Shown here: positions 13,440 through 21,340 of the stretch, piece after piece
Position numbering within the stretch: the first letter of the stretch is position 1
Layout of the letters: each line of letters begins with the position of its first letter
Source of the DNA: Actinomycetes bacterium
Lineage (GTDB): Bacteria; Actinomycetota; Acidimicrobiia; Acidimicrobiales; RAAP-2
Assembly (NCBI GenBank): GCA_021791145.1
Contig: JAJYXE010000019.1
Coordinates: 1-36,810, forward strand
Length of the DNA stretch: 36,810 bases
Direction of reading: 5' to 3'
Program-made: the position numbers and the translations under genes
Notes under the pieces: model-generated
The model's input: the letters and a program-made list of their open reading frames with translations, nothing else
What the model was told of the DNA's origin: nothing
Databases searched by the model: none

Positions 13440-14749
13440 GCCTGGGCGGAGCGTGGCTGACCTTCGCCGCGGTGGCGATCTTCGTCGCCACCTTGACCCT
13501 GGTGATCGCCCAGCCCAAGGGACTGTCGATCGGCTGGTCCGCCGGAGGAGGCGCGGCACTCGCGCTGCTCCTCGGTGTGGTGCACCTCGCCAACGTGGCC
13601 ACGGTGTGGGACATCGTGTGGAACGCCACGGCGACCTTCGTGGCGGTCATCGTCATCTCGCTCGTCCTCGACCGGATCGGGTTCTTCGAGTGGGCGGCGT
13701 TGCACATGCTGCGCGCGGCCAGGGGCAGCACGATCCGGGCCTTCGTCTTCATGATGGTGCTCGGCGCGGGGGTCGCCGCGCTGTTCGCCAACGACGGGGC
13801 GGCGCTGATCCTCACCCCGATCGTCTACGAGCAGATGCGAGCCCTGGGATTCGAACGCCGCCAGGCGTTGCCCTTCGTGATGGCGGCCGGGTTCATCGCG
13901 GACACGACCAGCCTGCCCCTGGTGGTGTCCAACCTGGTCAACATCGTGAGCGCCAACTACTTCCACATCGGCTTCACCAGCTACGCCGCGACGATGGCCC
14001 CGGTGGACTTGATCGCTTTCGCCGCGAGCGTCGGGGTGCTCTACGTCTTCTACCGCCGCTCCCTCCCCGCCCGCTACGACCTCGCGGCGCTCCCCCAGCC
14101 GCAGCGCGCGATCCGGGACCTCCGGCTGTTCCGGATCGGCTGGGTGGTCCTCGGCGTCCTCTTGGCCGGCTACCTCCTCTCCGAGCCGCTGCACTTCCCC
14201 GTCTCGGTCCCCGCAGCAGCCGCGGCGGTGGCGTTCCTCGGGCTCGCGGCACGTTCCGAGGCGCTCTCCAGCGCCAGGGTGCTGCGCGAGGCGCCGTGGA
14301 AGATCGTGGTGTTCTCCCTCGGCATGTACCTGGTCGTCTTCGGACTGCGCAACGCCGGCCTCACCGTCTACCTGTCCGACGCGTTGCGCGCTGCAAGCCA
14401 CGCCGGGCTGGTCCCCTCGTCCCTCGTCAGCGGCTTCGGTGCCGCCGGGCTGTCCGCGGTGATGAACAACATGCCGACGGTGCTCGTCGGCGCGCTGTCG
14501 ATCCACGGCGCGCACCTGGGCGGCCTGACGCGGACCGCTGCGGTCTACGGCAACGTCGTGGGCTCCGACCTCGGACCGAAGTTCACCCCGATCGGCTCGC
14601 TCGCAACCTTGCTGTGGCTGCACGTGCTCGAGACCAAAGGGATCAAGATCAGCTGGGGCCAGTACTTCCGCCAGGGCATCATCCTCACCGTCCCCGTCCT
14701 CGGCGTCACCCTCTTGGCCCTGGCCGGTTGGGTGACCCTCGTCCACTGA
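13433..14749 (+). CDS. arsB: Arsenite efflux carrier ArsB
   Basis: About 438 residues with roughly 11-12 hydrophobic helices. ArsB signatures of the ion-transporter superfamily are visible: [38 protein letters not shown], and [19 protein letters not shown] followed by [23 protein letters not shown]. It exports arsenite, alone as an antiporter or energised by ArsA, which is encoded divergently. The start is GTG 13433, overlapping the stop of the CBS gene; GTG 13418 in the same frame is an alternative adding five residues. No ACR3-type cysteine motif is present, so this is ArsB rather than ACR3. Confidence 0.95.
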   Translation: MLSLGGAWLTFAAVAIFVATLTLVIAQPKGLSIGWSAGGGAALALLLGVVHLANVATVWDIVWNATATFVAVIVISLVLDRIGFFEWAALHMLRAARGSTIRAFVFMMVLGAGVAALFANDGAALILTPIVYEQMRALGFERRQALPFVMAAGFIADTTSLPLVVSNLVNIVSANYFHIGFTSYAATMAPVDLIAFAASVGVLYVFYRRSLPARYDLAALPQPQRAIRDLRLFRIGWVVLGVLLAGYLLSEPLHFPVSVPAAAAAVAFLGLAARSEALSSARVLREAPWKIVVFSLGMYLVVFGLRNAGLTVYLSDALRAASHAGLVPSSLVSGFGAAGLSAVMNNMPTVLVGALSIHGAHLGGLTRTAAVYGNVVGSDLGPKFTPIGSLATLLWLHVLETKGIKISWGQYFRQGIILTVPVLGVTLLALAGWVTLVH

Positions 14750-14834
14750 CCAGACAGTCAAGCCGTCGAACGACCAGCGCAAGCGTCCAGTTGCCAGACG
14801 TGCGTGAAACCAGACCTGCGTGGAAGGAGCGCCC

Positions 14835-15293
14835 ATGAACCCTGCCGACCGGCATGCCGACGGGGACCCGTCGCCGACGAGCGTCCCCGTGGTCCTCTAC
14901 GCCTGTGTCCACAACGCCGGCCGCTCGGTCGCCGCGCGGGTGCTCACCGAGCACTACGCGCGCGGTCACGTCGAGGTGCGCTCCGCCGGCTCCGAGCCGG
15001 CGTCCTCGGTCGACCCCATGGTCGCGGCGGTGCTCGCCGAGCGGGGTCTGTCGACGGACGCCGAGGTGCCGACGCTGCTCACCAGGGCCGTCGTCAGGGA
15101 CGCCGACGTGGTGGTCACGATGGGGTGCGGCGAGACCTGTCCGGTGTTCCCCGGCAAGCGCTACTCGGACTGGGACGTGGACGACCCCGCCGGCCAGGGG
15201 CGCGCAGCAGTCGAACGCATCGTGGACGACATCGACCGCCGCGTCCGCCGGTTGCTCGGCGAGCTCGGGATACCGATACCGTCCGAGACATGA
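14835..15293 (+). CDS. arsC: Arsenate reductase, low-molecular-weight phosphatase type
   Basis: 152 residues. The catalytic loop is CVHNAGRSVAARVL (C-x5-R), followed by VRSAGSEPASSVDPMV. The C-terminal part VVTMGCGETCPVFPGKRYSDWDVDDPAGQ carries the two further cysteines and the DPAG motif of arsenate reductases of the LMW-PTPase family, close to the Corynebacterium/mycobacterial enzymes that use thioredoxin or mycothiol. It reduces arsenate to arsenite for export by ArsB. ATG 14835 has AAGGAG at the right distance; an upstream GTG at 14820 is less likely. The next gene downstream is the phosphate-type carrier. Confidence 0.95.
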   Translation: MNPADRHADGDPSPTSVPVVLYACVHNAGRSVAARVLTEHYARGHVEVRSAGSEPASSVDPMVAAVLAERGLSTDAEVPTLLTRAVVRDADVVVTMGCGETCPVFPGKRYSDWDVDDPAGQGRAAVERIVDDIDRRVRRLLGELGIPIPSET

Positions 15294-15306
15294 CCGCCGC
15301 CACACA

Positions 15307-15346
15307 GTTCACCCAACGTTCATCAAAAGATCACCAGAAGGACACC
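15307..15346 (+). promoter_or_regulatory. PHO box (PhoP direct repeats)
   Basis: GTTCACC, GTTCATC, GATCACC and a weaker GGACACC follow each other at exact 11-nt intervals (starts 15307, 15318, 15329, 15340). This is the arrangement of Streptomyces PhoP boxes (11-nt units with a conserved GTTCACC core). It lies about 105-145 nt before the MFS carrier and implies induction by phosphate starvation. Confidence 0.7.
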
Positions 15347-15451
15347 GGCAGTTCCTGGCCGGGTCATCCGTGCCGTCCAGGATGGTCGGCGTACCACCGC
15401 GGAGGGTGCGAAGGGTGCGGAGGATGAGGAGGATCACGCGCGTGCTCGGCG

Positions 15452-16945
15452 ATGCGACCGGGAGTGAAGGCTGTGGATGATCATGCGGCGTCGGTGACGG
15501 AGCTGTACCGGTCGCTCGACGAGGCCGAGGTGGGCCGCAAGCACTGGCTGACGGTGTTCACGGCCGGCATGGGGTTCTTCACCGACGCGTACGACCTCTT
15601 CATCATCGGCACGGTCACGGTGCTGCTCACGCCAATCTTCCACCTGAGCACCAACCAGATCTCACTGCTCAATTCGGCGTCGCTGCTGGCGTCGGTGGCC
15701 GGCGCGCTCACCTTCGGCAAGCTCATGGACCGCCTGGGCCGCAAGCGCATGTACGGCGTGGAGGTGGCGATCCTGGTCCTCGGCGCCGTGTTGACGGCGT
15801 TCTCGTGGAACTTCACTTCCCTGTTCATCTTCCGACTCGTCGTCGGCTACGGGGTGGGTGGCGACTACGCCACCTCGGCCGTGATCACCTCCGAGTACGC
15901 CAACAAGCGGTCCCGGGGGCGCCTCGTCGGCTCGGTGTTCGCCATGCAGGGCCTCGGGCTGCTCGCCGGGCCGGCCATCGCCTCGATCTTCCTCGGCGCG
16001 GGGGTGCCAGACGGGATCGCCTGGCGGCTCATGCTCGGTCTCGGGGCCATCCCGGCGGCCTCGGTGATCTACCTGCGGCGAAAGATCCGGGAGACCCCCC
16101 GCTACACGCTGAGCGTGAAGGGCGACGTGGCGACCACCGCCAAGACGGTGGAGTGGGTGACCGGCCAGCAGCCGGCGGCTCGGGTCAACGGCTCGAGCCC
16201 GGCCAGCTCTGCGAACCGCGCGCTCAGCACGCTCAAACCCAGCACCGGCGGCAGCGCCAACGGCAGCGCCAACGGCGTGAGGGCACGGCTCACCTCCAAG
16301 CCCTTCCTCCTGCGCCTGATCGGCACCGCGGGGAGCTGGTTCTTGATGGACATCGCCTTCTACGGCAACTCGGTCTCGAGCCCGCTCATCTTGAAGCTCC
16401 TCCAGCCCACAGGCACCCTCCTCGACCACACCCTCATCTCGCTCGCCATCTTCGCCGTCGCCGCCTTCCCCGGCTACTGGCTCGCCGTGTTCCTCATGGA
16501 CCGCATCGGGAGGAAGCGCATCCAGTGGCAGGGGTTCACGGTCATGGCTGCGGCCTTCGCGCTCATCTGGCTGCTCCCCGACGGTGCGAGCGCGGTCGGC
16601 GTGTTCCTGCCGCTGTTCGCCATCAGCTACTTCTTCGTCGAGTTCGGCCCGAACATGACCACCTTCGTCTATCCATCGGAGATCTTCCCGACCTCGGTGC
16701 GCGGCACCGGGGACGGCATCTCGGCCGCCGCCGGCAAGACCGGCGCGTTCCTCGGCGCCCTGCTGGTCCCCCACCTGCTCGCCTCCGTCGGGATCAGCGG
16801 GGTGATGGGGATCATGGCGGGGGTCTCGGCGATCGGGATCGTCCTCACCCTCGTGGCCCTGCCCGAGCCCAAGGGCCAGACCCTCGAGCTCGCTTCGGCC
16901 GAGAACAAGCCCGACCAGACGGTCTCCGCGGTGTCCGCCCGTTGA
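15452..16945 (+). CDS. MFS transporter, phosphate:H+ symporter type
   Basis: About 497 residues with 12 membrane helices. Motifs: GMGFFTDAYDLFIIGTVTVLL in helix 1 (typical of PHS-family phosphate carriers), GKLMDRLGRKRMYG (MFS loop 2-3), YGVGGDYATSAVITSEYANKRSRGR, and a long hydrophilic central loop rich in Ser, Gly and Asn. The later half has MDRIGRKRIQWQG and ISYFFVEFGPNMTTFVYPSEIFPTSVRGTG. The upstream PHO box fits phosphate uptake. Location after arsC makes sense because arsenate enters through phosphate systems; a more selective carrier would limit arsenate entry (inference). Start options are ATG 15452, GTG 15464 and GTG 15473, the last having GGGAG upstream. Confidence 0.88.
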   Translation: MRPGVKAVDDHAASVTELYRSLDEAEVGRKHWLTVFTAGMGFFTDAYDLFIIGTVTVLLTPIFHLSTNQISLLNSASLLASVAGALTFGKLMDRLGRKRMYGVEVAILVLGAVLTAFSWNFTSLFIFRLVVGYGVGGDYATSAVITSEYANKRSRGRLVGSVFAMQGLGLLAGPAIASIFLGAGVPDGIAWRLMLGLGAIPAASVIYLRRKIRETPRYTLSVKGDVATTAKTVEWVTGQQPAARVNGSSPASSANRALSTLKPSTGGSANGSANGVRARLTSKPFLLRLIGTAGSWFLMDIAFYGNSVSSPLILKLLQPTGTLLDHTLISLAIFAVAAFPGYWLAVFLMDRIGRKRIQWQGFTVMAAAFALIWLLPDGASAVGVFLPLFAISYFFVEFGPNMTTFVYPSEIFPTSVRGTGDGISAAAGKTGAFLGALLVPHLLASVGISGVMGIMAGVSAIGIVLTLVALPEPKGQTLELASAENKPDQTVSAVSAR

Positions 16946-16988
16946 TCTGCTCCCCCGGCCGTCGCACCGGGTCCGGCGGCCGAGACGC

Positions 16989-17027
16989 CCGACGCGTCGG
17001 TGCCGCAGGTAGATTGCGAGCTGGAGG
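16989..17027 (+). promoter_or_regulatory. Promoter/operator of the 2-oxoacid dehydrogenase operon
   Basis: A perfect 12-bp palindrome CCGACGCGTCGG (16989-17000) sits at the -35 position before TAGATT (17010-17015). A GGAGG ribosome site (17023-17027) precedes GTG 17034. A regulator binding the palindrome would compete with polymerase or activate it (inference). Confidence 0.5.
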
Positions 17028-17033
17028 TGCAAG

Positions 17034-18155
17034 GTGACGCACGCCTCGCGAGCCCTCTCGTACCCGGCTGACATGGAGCTTTGGGGCATTGACGCCCCGC
17101 TGAGCGTGCTCGACCCCGAGGGGCGTCGGACCGGGGCCACCAGCCCGAGGTACCCCGACGACCTTGCGGCGGACGAGCGCCGTCGCCTCCTCACCCACAT
17201 GGTGGTAACCCGCAGGCTCGACGCCGAGCTCGTGCGCCTCCAGCGTCAGGGACAGCTCGCCCTCTACGCCTCCTGCCTCGGTCAGGAGGGGGCGCAGGTA
17301 GGCGTCGCCGCGGCACTCGCGACCGGCGACTGGCTCTTCCCCCAGTACCGAGAGCTCGGGTTGTTCGTCGCCCGAGGCATCGACCCGGTAGGGATCGCCA
17401 TGATGTGGCGGGGTGCCTACCACGGCGGGCGCGGGTTGATCGACAAGAAGACCATGCCGATGTGCATCGTGGTCGGTGCTCACGCCCCGCACGCGGCGGG
17501 CTACGCGATGGGAGTGAAGCTCGACGGCGCGCCGGAGGTGGTCGTCGCCGTGATGGGCGACGGCGCGCTCAGCGAGGGCGACGTGCACGAGGCATGCAAC
17601 ATGGCGACCGTGTTCGATCTGCCGTGCCTCTTCGTCGTGCAGAACAACCACTGGGCGATCTCCGTTCGCTCCGAAGTGCAGACTCACAGCGCGACGCTCG
17701 CCCAGAAGGCGGTCGCCTATGGCATGCCCGGGGTGCGCTGCGACGGCAACGACGTCCTCGCCACGTACTCGGTCACCGCCGACGCCCTGCGCCGCATCCG
17801 GGACGGGGGTGGGCCGATGCTGCTCGAGCTCGTCACCTACCGCAGGGGCGCGCACACCACCTCCGACGACCCCACGCGCTACCGGGACGAGGCGGAGCTC
17901 GAGCACTGGAGCGCCCTCGACCCGATCGACCGCTACCGCCGCCACCTCGAGAGAGAGGGGCTCTGGGGAACCCCGGAGCAAGAAGCAGCCGACGGGGCAG
18001 CGGAGGAGGCTGCGGCGCGCCTGCGCGCCGAGGTCTACGACGCCCCCGATCCCCCCGTCACCGAGCTCTTCGACCTCGTCTTCTCGAAGCCCACCTCCGA
18101 GCTCGAGCGCCAGCGGGCCGAGCTCGAGTCGTCGCTCGGCTGGGACCAGCCGTGA
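17034..18155 (+). CDS. pdhA: 2-oxoacid dehydrogenase E1 alpha (pyruvate or branched-chain)
   Basis: 373 residues. Thiamine diphosphate motif VVVAVMGDGALSEGDVHEACNMATVFDLPCLFVVQNN (GDG to NN) and HTTSDDPTRYRDEAELEHW, the phosphorylation-loop region of E1 alpha chains. It decarboxylates a 2-oxoacid and hands the acyl group to lipoyl-E2. GTG 17034 with GGAGG fits. The HTTSDDPTRYR loop is shared by pyruvate and branched-chain enzymes, so substrate is not settled. First gene of a three-gene operon; the start of E1 beta overlaps its stop (GTGA). Confidence 0.9.
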   Translation: MTHASRALSYPADMELWGIDAPLSVLDPEGRRTGATSPRYPDDLAADERRRLLTHMVVTRRLDAELVRLQRQGQLALYASCLGQEGAQVGVAAALATGDWLFPQYRELGLFVARGIDPVGIAMMWRGAYHGGRGLIDKKTMPMCIVVGAHAPHAAGYAMGVKLDGAPEVVVAVMGDGALSEGDVHEACNMATVFDLPCLFVVQNNHWAISVRSEVQTHSATLAQKAVAYGMPGVRCDGNDVLATYSVTADALRRIRDGGGPMLLELVTYRRGAHTTSDDPTRYRDEAELEHWSALDPIDRYRRHLEREGLWGTPEQEAADGAAEEAAARLRAEVYDAPDPPVTELFDLVFSKPTSELERQRAELESSLGWDQP

Positions 18156-19129
18156 CCGCGACCACGATGGTCGGCGCCCTCAACGCGGCGCTCGCAGACG
18201 CGATGGAGAGCGACTCCAAGGTGCTCGTCTTCGGCGAAGACGTCGGTCGGCTGGGCGGAGTCTTCCGGGTGACCGAGGGCCTCTTCGAGCGGTTCGGGCC
18301 GGCGCGCTGCTTCGACACGCCACTTGCCGAGTCCGGGATCGTCGGGCTCGCCATCGGCCTGGCGCTGCGCGGGTACCGGCCGGTGGCCGAGCTCCAATTC
18401 GACGGGTTCAGCTACCCCGCCCTCGACCAGGTCATCAACCAGCTCGCCAAGTACCGACTTCGATCGGGCGGCCTCGTCGACCTCGGTGTCGTGGTGCGCA
18501 TCCCCTCCTTCGGGCGCATCGGGTCGCCCGAGCACCACTCGGAGTCCCCCGAGACGTACTACGCGCACACGGCGGGGCTGAAGGTCGTGTCCCCGTCCTC
18601 ACCCGCAGACGCGTACTCGATGCTGCGCGAGGCCGTCGAGTGTCCGGACCCGGTGATCTTCCTCGAGCCCAAGCAGCGGTACTGGGTGAAAGAGGAGCTC
18701 GACCTGCCGGTGCGAACGCCTCCTTTCGACCGCGCCGTCGTCCGGCGTGCCGGCGGCGACGTGACCCTCGTCGCCTACGGGGGCGCGGTGGCGGTGGCGA
18801 TGTCGGCGGCGGAGGAGGCCGCGTCCCAGGCATCGGTCAGCGTCGAGGTGGTGGACCTCCGCTCGCTGTCGCCGATCGACGTCGACACCGTGGTCGACTC
18901 GGTCAAGCGGACCGGGCGCTGCATCATCGTCCACGAGGCGCCGAGGACGCTCGGGATGGGTGCGGAGCTCGCCGCCCTCGTCCAAGAGCGCGCCTTCTAC
19001 CACCTCGAGGCGCCGGTGCTCCGCGCGACGGGCTTCGACACCCCGTACCCTCCGGCACGGCTCGAGACGCAGTGGCTGCCGGGCGTCGACAGGGTCCTCG
19101 ACGCCGTCCAAGCCGTCTGGTCCTACTGA
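18152..19129 (+). CDS. pdhB: 2-oxoacid dehydrogenase E1 beta
   Basis: 325 residues of the transketolase-like family: ALADAMESDSKVLVFGEDVGRLGGVFRVTEGL with the catalytic-site Glu, DTPLAESGIVGLAIGLALRGYRPVAELQF, and the C-terminal domain VSVEVVDLRSLSPIDVDTVVDSVKRTGR followed by a conserved HEAPRTLGMGAELAAL. It forms the alpha2beta2 E1 heterotetramer with the preceding gene product. GTG 18152 is the only start consistent with the conserved N-terminus; the same frame stays open upstream inside E1 alpha without meaning. Confidence 0.93.
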   Translation: MTATTMVGALNAALADAMESDSKVLVFGEDVGRLGGVFRVTEGLFERFGPARCFDTPLAESGIVGLAIGLALRGYRPVAELQFDGFSYPALDQVINQLAKYRLRSGGLVDLGVVVRIPSFGRIGSPEHHSESPETYYAHTAGLKVVSPSSPADAYSMLREAVECPDPVIFLEPKQRYWVKEELDLPVRTPPFDRAVVRRAGGDVTLVAYGGAVAVAMSAAEEAASQASVSVEVVDLRSLSPIDVDTVVDSVKRTGRCIIVHEAPRTLGMGAELAALVQERAFYHLEAPVLRATGFDTPYPPARLETQWLPGVDRVLDAVQAVWSY

Positions 19130-19144
19130 GGTAAGAGCTCGCAG

Positions 19145-20653
19145 ATGGAACGCGACTTCCTCCTGCCCGACGTCGGCGAGGGCCTCGAGAACGCCACGAT
19201 CGTCGAGTGGCACGTGGCCGAGGGGGCCGCCATCGAGCTGAACCAGCCTCTGGTCACGATCGAGACCGCGAAGGCCGCCGTGGAGCTCCCGTCGCCATTC
19301 GCCGGCAGGGTCACCCACCTCAACGCCGCCCCGGGCGACGAGCTGGCGGTGGGCGCGCTCCTGGCGCGTATCGACACCGGGGAGGGGGCGGACGCGGGCG
19401 CGGCGCCGATCACGAGTGCGAGCGGCGCTGGCACCCCCCCGAGCGGCGCGGGCCCTGGCGCCACCCGACCACAGGCTGGGCAGCCCTCGCGCGGCGCAGA
19501 TCAGGCAGCGGGGCGCGACGGCACCCACGAGCGCGCCTCTGGACGCGAGGCGCTGCTCGTCGGCTACGGGGCCGAGCCACCACAGCCCGCGCGCCGACCG
19601 CGGGACTGGTCGCGCACCATGCGGATGGAGGGTGTCCCGACCTCGGCCTCCGAGCCTCCCGCTCCGGCGAGCCCGCCGTCGGCCGCCCGCCCGATGGCCA
19701 AGCCGCCGGTCCGCTGGCTCGCCAAGTCCCTCGGCGTCGACCTGCGCAGCCTCCAGGCGACGGGCCCGCACGGCGAGGTGAGCCGCGACGACGTCGAGGC
19801 GGCCGCGTCAGCTCGCGCCGGGGTCGAGACGCCCGACTGGCGGGAAGAGCCCCGCCAAGGCGAGACCTTCGTTGGCCGGGCGCCCGCAGAGCAGCTCGGC
19901 GAAGAGCTCCCCGACGAGATCCCGGTCGTCGGCATCCGGGCCCGGATCGCCGAGCGCATGAGCCGCTCTCGCGCGCAGATCCCCGAGGCGACGGCAGGCC
20001 TCTGGGTCGACTGTGAGCGGCTCTTGGAAATGCGAGCCCTTCTCGACGACGAGCTCGAGCGCGCGAACCCAGCCCGGGCCGGCGGCGACCGGCACGACGA
20101 CCACCACCACCCTCGCCAGGAGCTGACGCCATTCGCGCTCTTGGCCTGGATGGTGCCGATCGCCCTGCGTGCGGCCCCGCTCCTCAACGCGAGCTTCGAC
20201 TCCGAGTCCAAGATGATCCACGTCCATCGGTCGGTGCACCTGGGCATCGCCACGTCCACCCAGCACGGACTGGTCGTTCCCGTCTTGCGCGAGGCGGACC
20301 GCCTGACCGTCGGCGAGTTCGCTGCTGAGCTCGCGAGACTCAGCCGTTCGGCCCGCGCCGGCACCCTCACGCCGAACGAGCTCGTCGGCTCGACCTTCAC
20401 GATCTCGAACTACGGCGCGCTCGGACTGGACGACGGCAACCCGGTCATCAACATTCCCGAGGCGGCCATCCTCGGCGTCGGCTCGATCGCGCCCCGCGCG
20501 GCCGTCCACGACGACGCGCTCGAAGTGCGCGCGACCGCCAAGCTCGTCTGTGCCTTCGATCACCGCGTGTGCGACGGCGCCGAGGCGGCGCGCTTCCTCC
20601 TCCGGCTCAAAGCCCTCGTCGAGCGCCCCGAGCGGGCGCTCGCCGCGCGCTGA
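19145..20653 (+). CDS. pdhC: Dihydrolipoamide acyltransferase E2
   Basis: 502 residues. One N-terminal lipoyl domain (FLLPDVGEGLENATIVEWHV, with lipoyl-Lys43 in IETAKAAVEL), a long Gly/Ala/Pro-rich linker, and a peripheral subunit-binding domain (PPVRWLAKSLGVDLRSLQATGPHGEVSRDDV). The C-terminal catalytic domain ends FDHRVCDGAEAARFL with the active-site His and Asp. A His-rich insert (HDDHHHHPRQE) sits within the catalytic domain. It carries the acyl group from E1 to CoA; the linker-bound domain normally recruits E3. No E3 gene is adjacent, and the UGA-containing flavoprotein at 3520 lacks the E3 His-Glu dyad, so E3 is presumably elsewhere. Confidence 0.95.
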   Translation: MERDFLLPDVGEGLENATIVEWHVAEGAAIELNQPLVTIETAKAAVELPSPFAGRVTHLNAAPGDELAVGALLARIDTGEGADAGAAPITSASGAGTPPSGAGPGATRPQAGQPSRGADQAAGRDGTHERASGREALLVGYGAEPPQPARRPRDWSRTMRMEGVPTSASEPPAPASPPSAARPMAKPPVRWLAKSLGVDLRSLQATGPHGEVSRDDVEAAASARAGVETPDWREEPRQGETFVGRAPAEQLGEELPDEIPVVGIRARIAERMSRSRAQIPEATAGLWVDCERLLEMRALLDDELERANPARAGGDRHDDHHHPRQELTPFALLAWMVPIALRAAPLLNASFDSESKMIHVHRSVHLGIATSTQHGLVVPVLREADRLTVGEFAAELARLSRSARAGTLTPNELVGSTFTISNYGALGLDDGNPVINIPEAAILGVGSIAPRAAVHDDALEVRATAKLVCAFDHRVCDGAEAARFLLRLKALVERPERALAAR

Positions 20654-20732
20654 CTGGCTGACTCCTCACGCTCGCCCGGCGCGGCCGCCTTCGCGACGAG
20701 CGCCGGAGGCAGGGAACGCATCGCATCCGCTC

Positions 20733-20753
20733 CCGGGGTTCACTGCTCCCCGG
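20733..20753. terminator. Terminator hairpin between pdhC and the MerR gene
   Basis: CCGGGG (20733-20738) and CCCCGG (20748-20753) enclose a 9-nt loop between two convergent genes, directly at the MerR stop codon. There is no U tract. Confidence 0.55.
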
Positions 20754-20755
20754 CC

Positions 20756-21340
20756 TTACAGTTCCGGGGGCCCACTCCTCGCCGCGGGCTGCTGCTCGCA
20801 CTGCTCGGCGACCGACGGCTCTTTGACCGAGCTGCGGTCCTGGTGCCGCCGGATCCTGGCGTCCAGCTGTTCGAGGAAGCCGCTCAGCAGCCCGATCTTC
20901 GCCTCGACTTGGGCTCGCAGGTCGAGGAGCACCTCGCCCGCCTCCTCGTGGATACGGCGCTGGTCGTCGTCGCCACCCTCGTAGAACCGTTCCCGCAGCA
21001 ACCGCAGGCGATCCTCGGCGGCGACGATGCGACGGATCTCTTCGAGATTGAACCCCATGAGACCCTGCAGCTCACGGATGCGCTGGATCCGCTCGACGTC
21101 TGCGTCGCAGTAGCGCCTGCTGGCCCCGGGGTGGTGAAGGTGCGGGCGGAGGAGCCCGACCTCCTCGTAGTAGCGCAGGGTCCGCTCGGAGATCCCGAGC
21201 CGGGCGGCCACCGCCCCGATCTTCAGGAGACCGTCGAGCTCATGGTCACTCCCGGCTTCTGCGGAGACGGCCGGTTCGACGGTCACGGTCTCGCTCGAGG
21301 CCGCCGCACCTGTCTCGTTGCGCTGGCCTTCACGCCTCAT
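20756..21340 (-). CDS. MerR-family transcriptional regulator
   Basis: 194 residues. After a short N-terminal arm, LKIGAVAARLGISERTLRYYEEVGLLRPHLHHPGASRRY is the MerR helix-turn-helix and wing, then DVERIQRIRELQGLMGFNLEEIRRIV and a long dimerisation helix. The tail contains a single cysteine and no metal-binding loop, so it is more like multidrug-type MerR regulators than metal sensors. ATG 21340 overlaps the last codons of the exporter gene, so the two are co-expressed; a longer frame upstream only shadows the exporter. It probably activates the exporter promoter, where a MerR-type dyad is present. Confidence 0.88.
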   Translation of the reverse strand: MRREGQRNETGAAASSETVTVEPAVSAEAGSDHELDGLLKIGAVAARLGISERTLRYYEEVGLLRPHLHHPGASRRYCDADVERIQRIRELQGLMGFNLEEIRRIVAAEDRLRLLRERFYEGGDDDQRRIHEEAGEVLLDLRAQVEAKIGLLSGFLEQLDARIRRHQDRSSVKEPSVAEQCEQQPAARSGPPEL

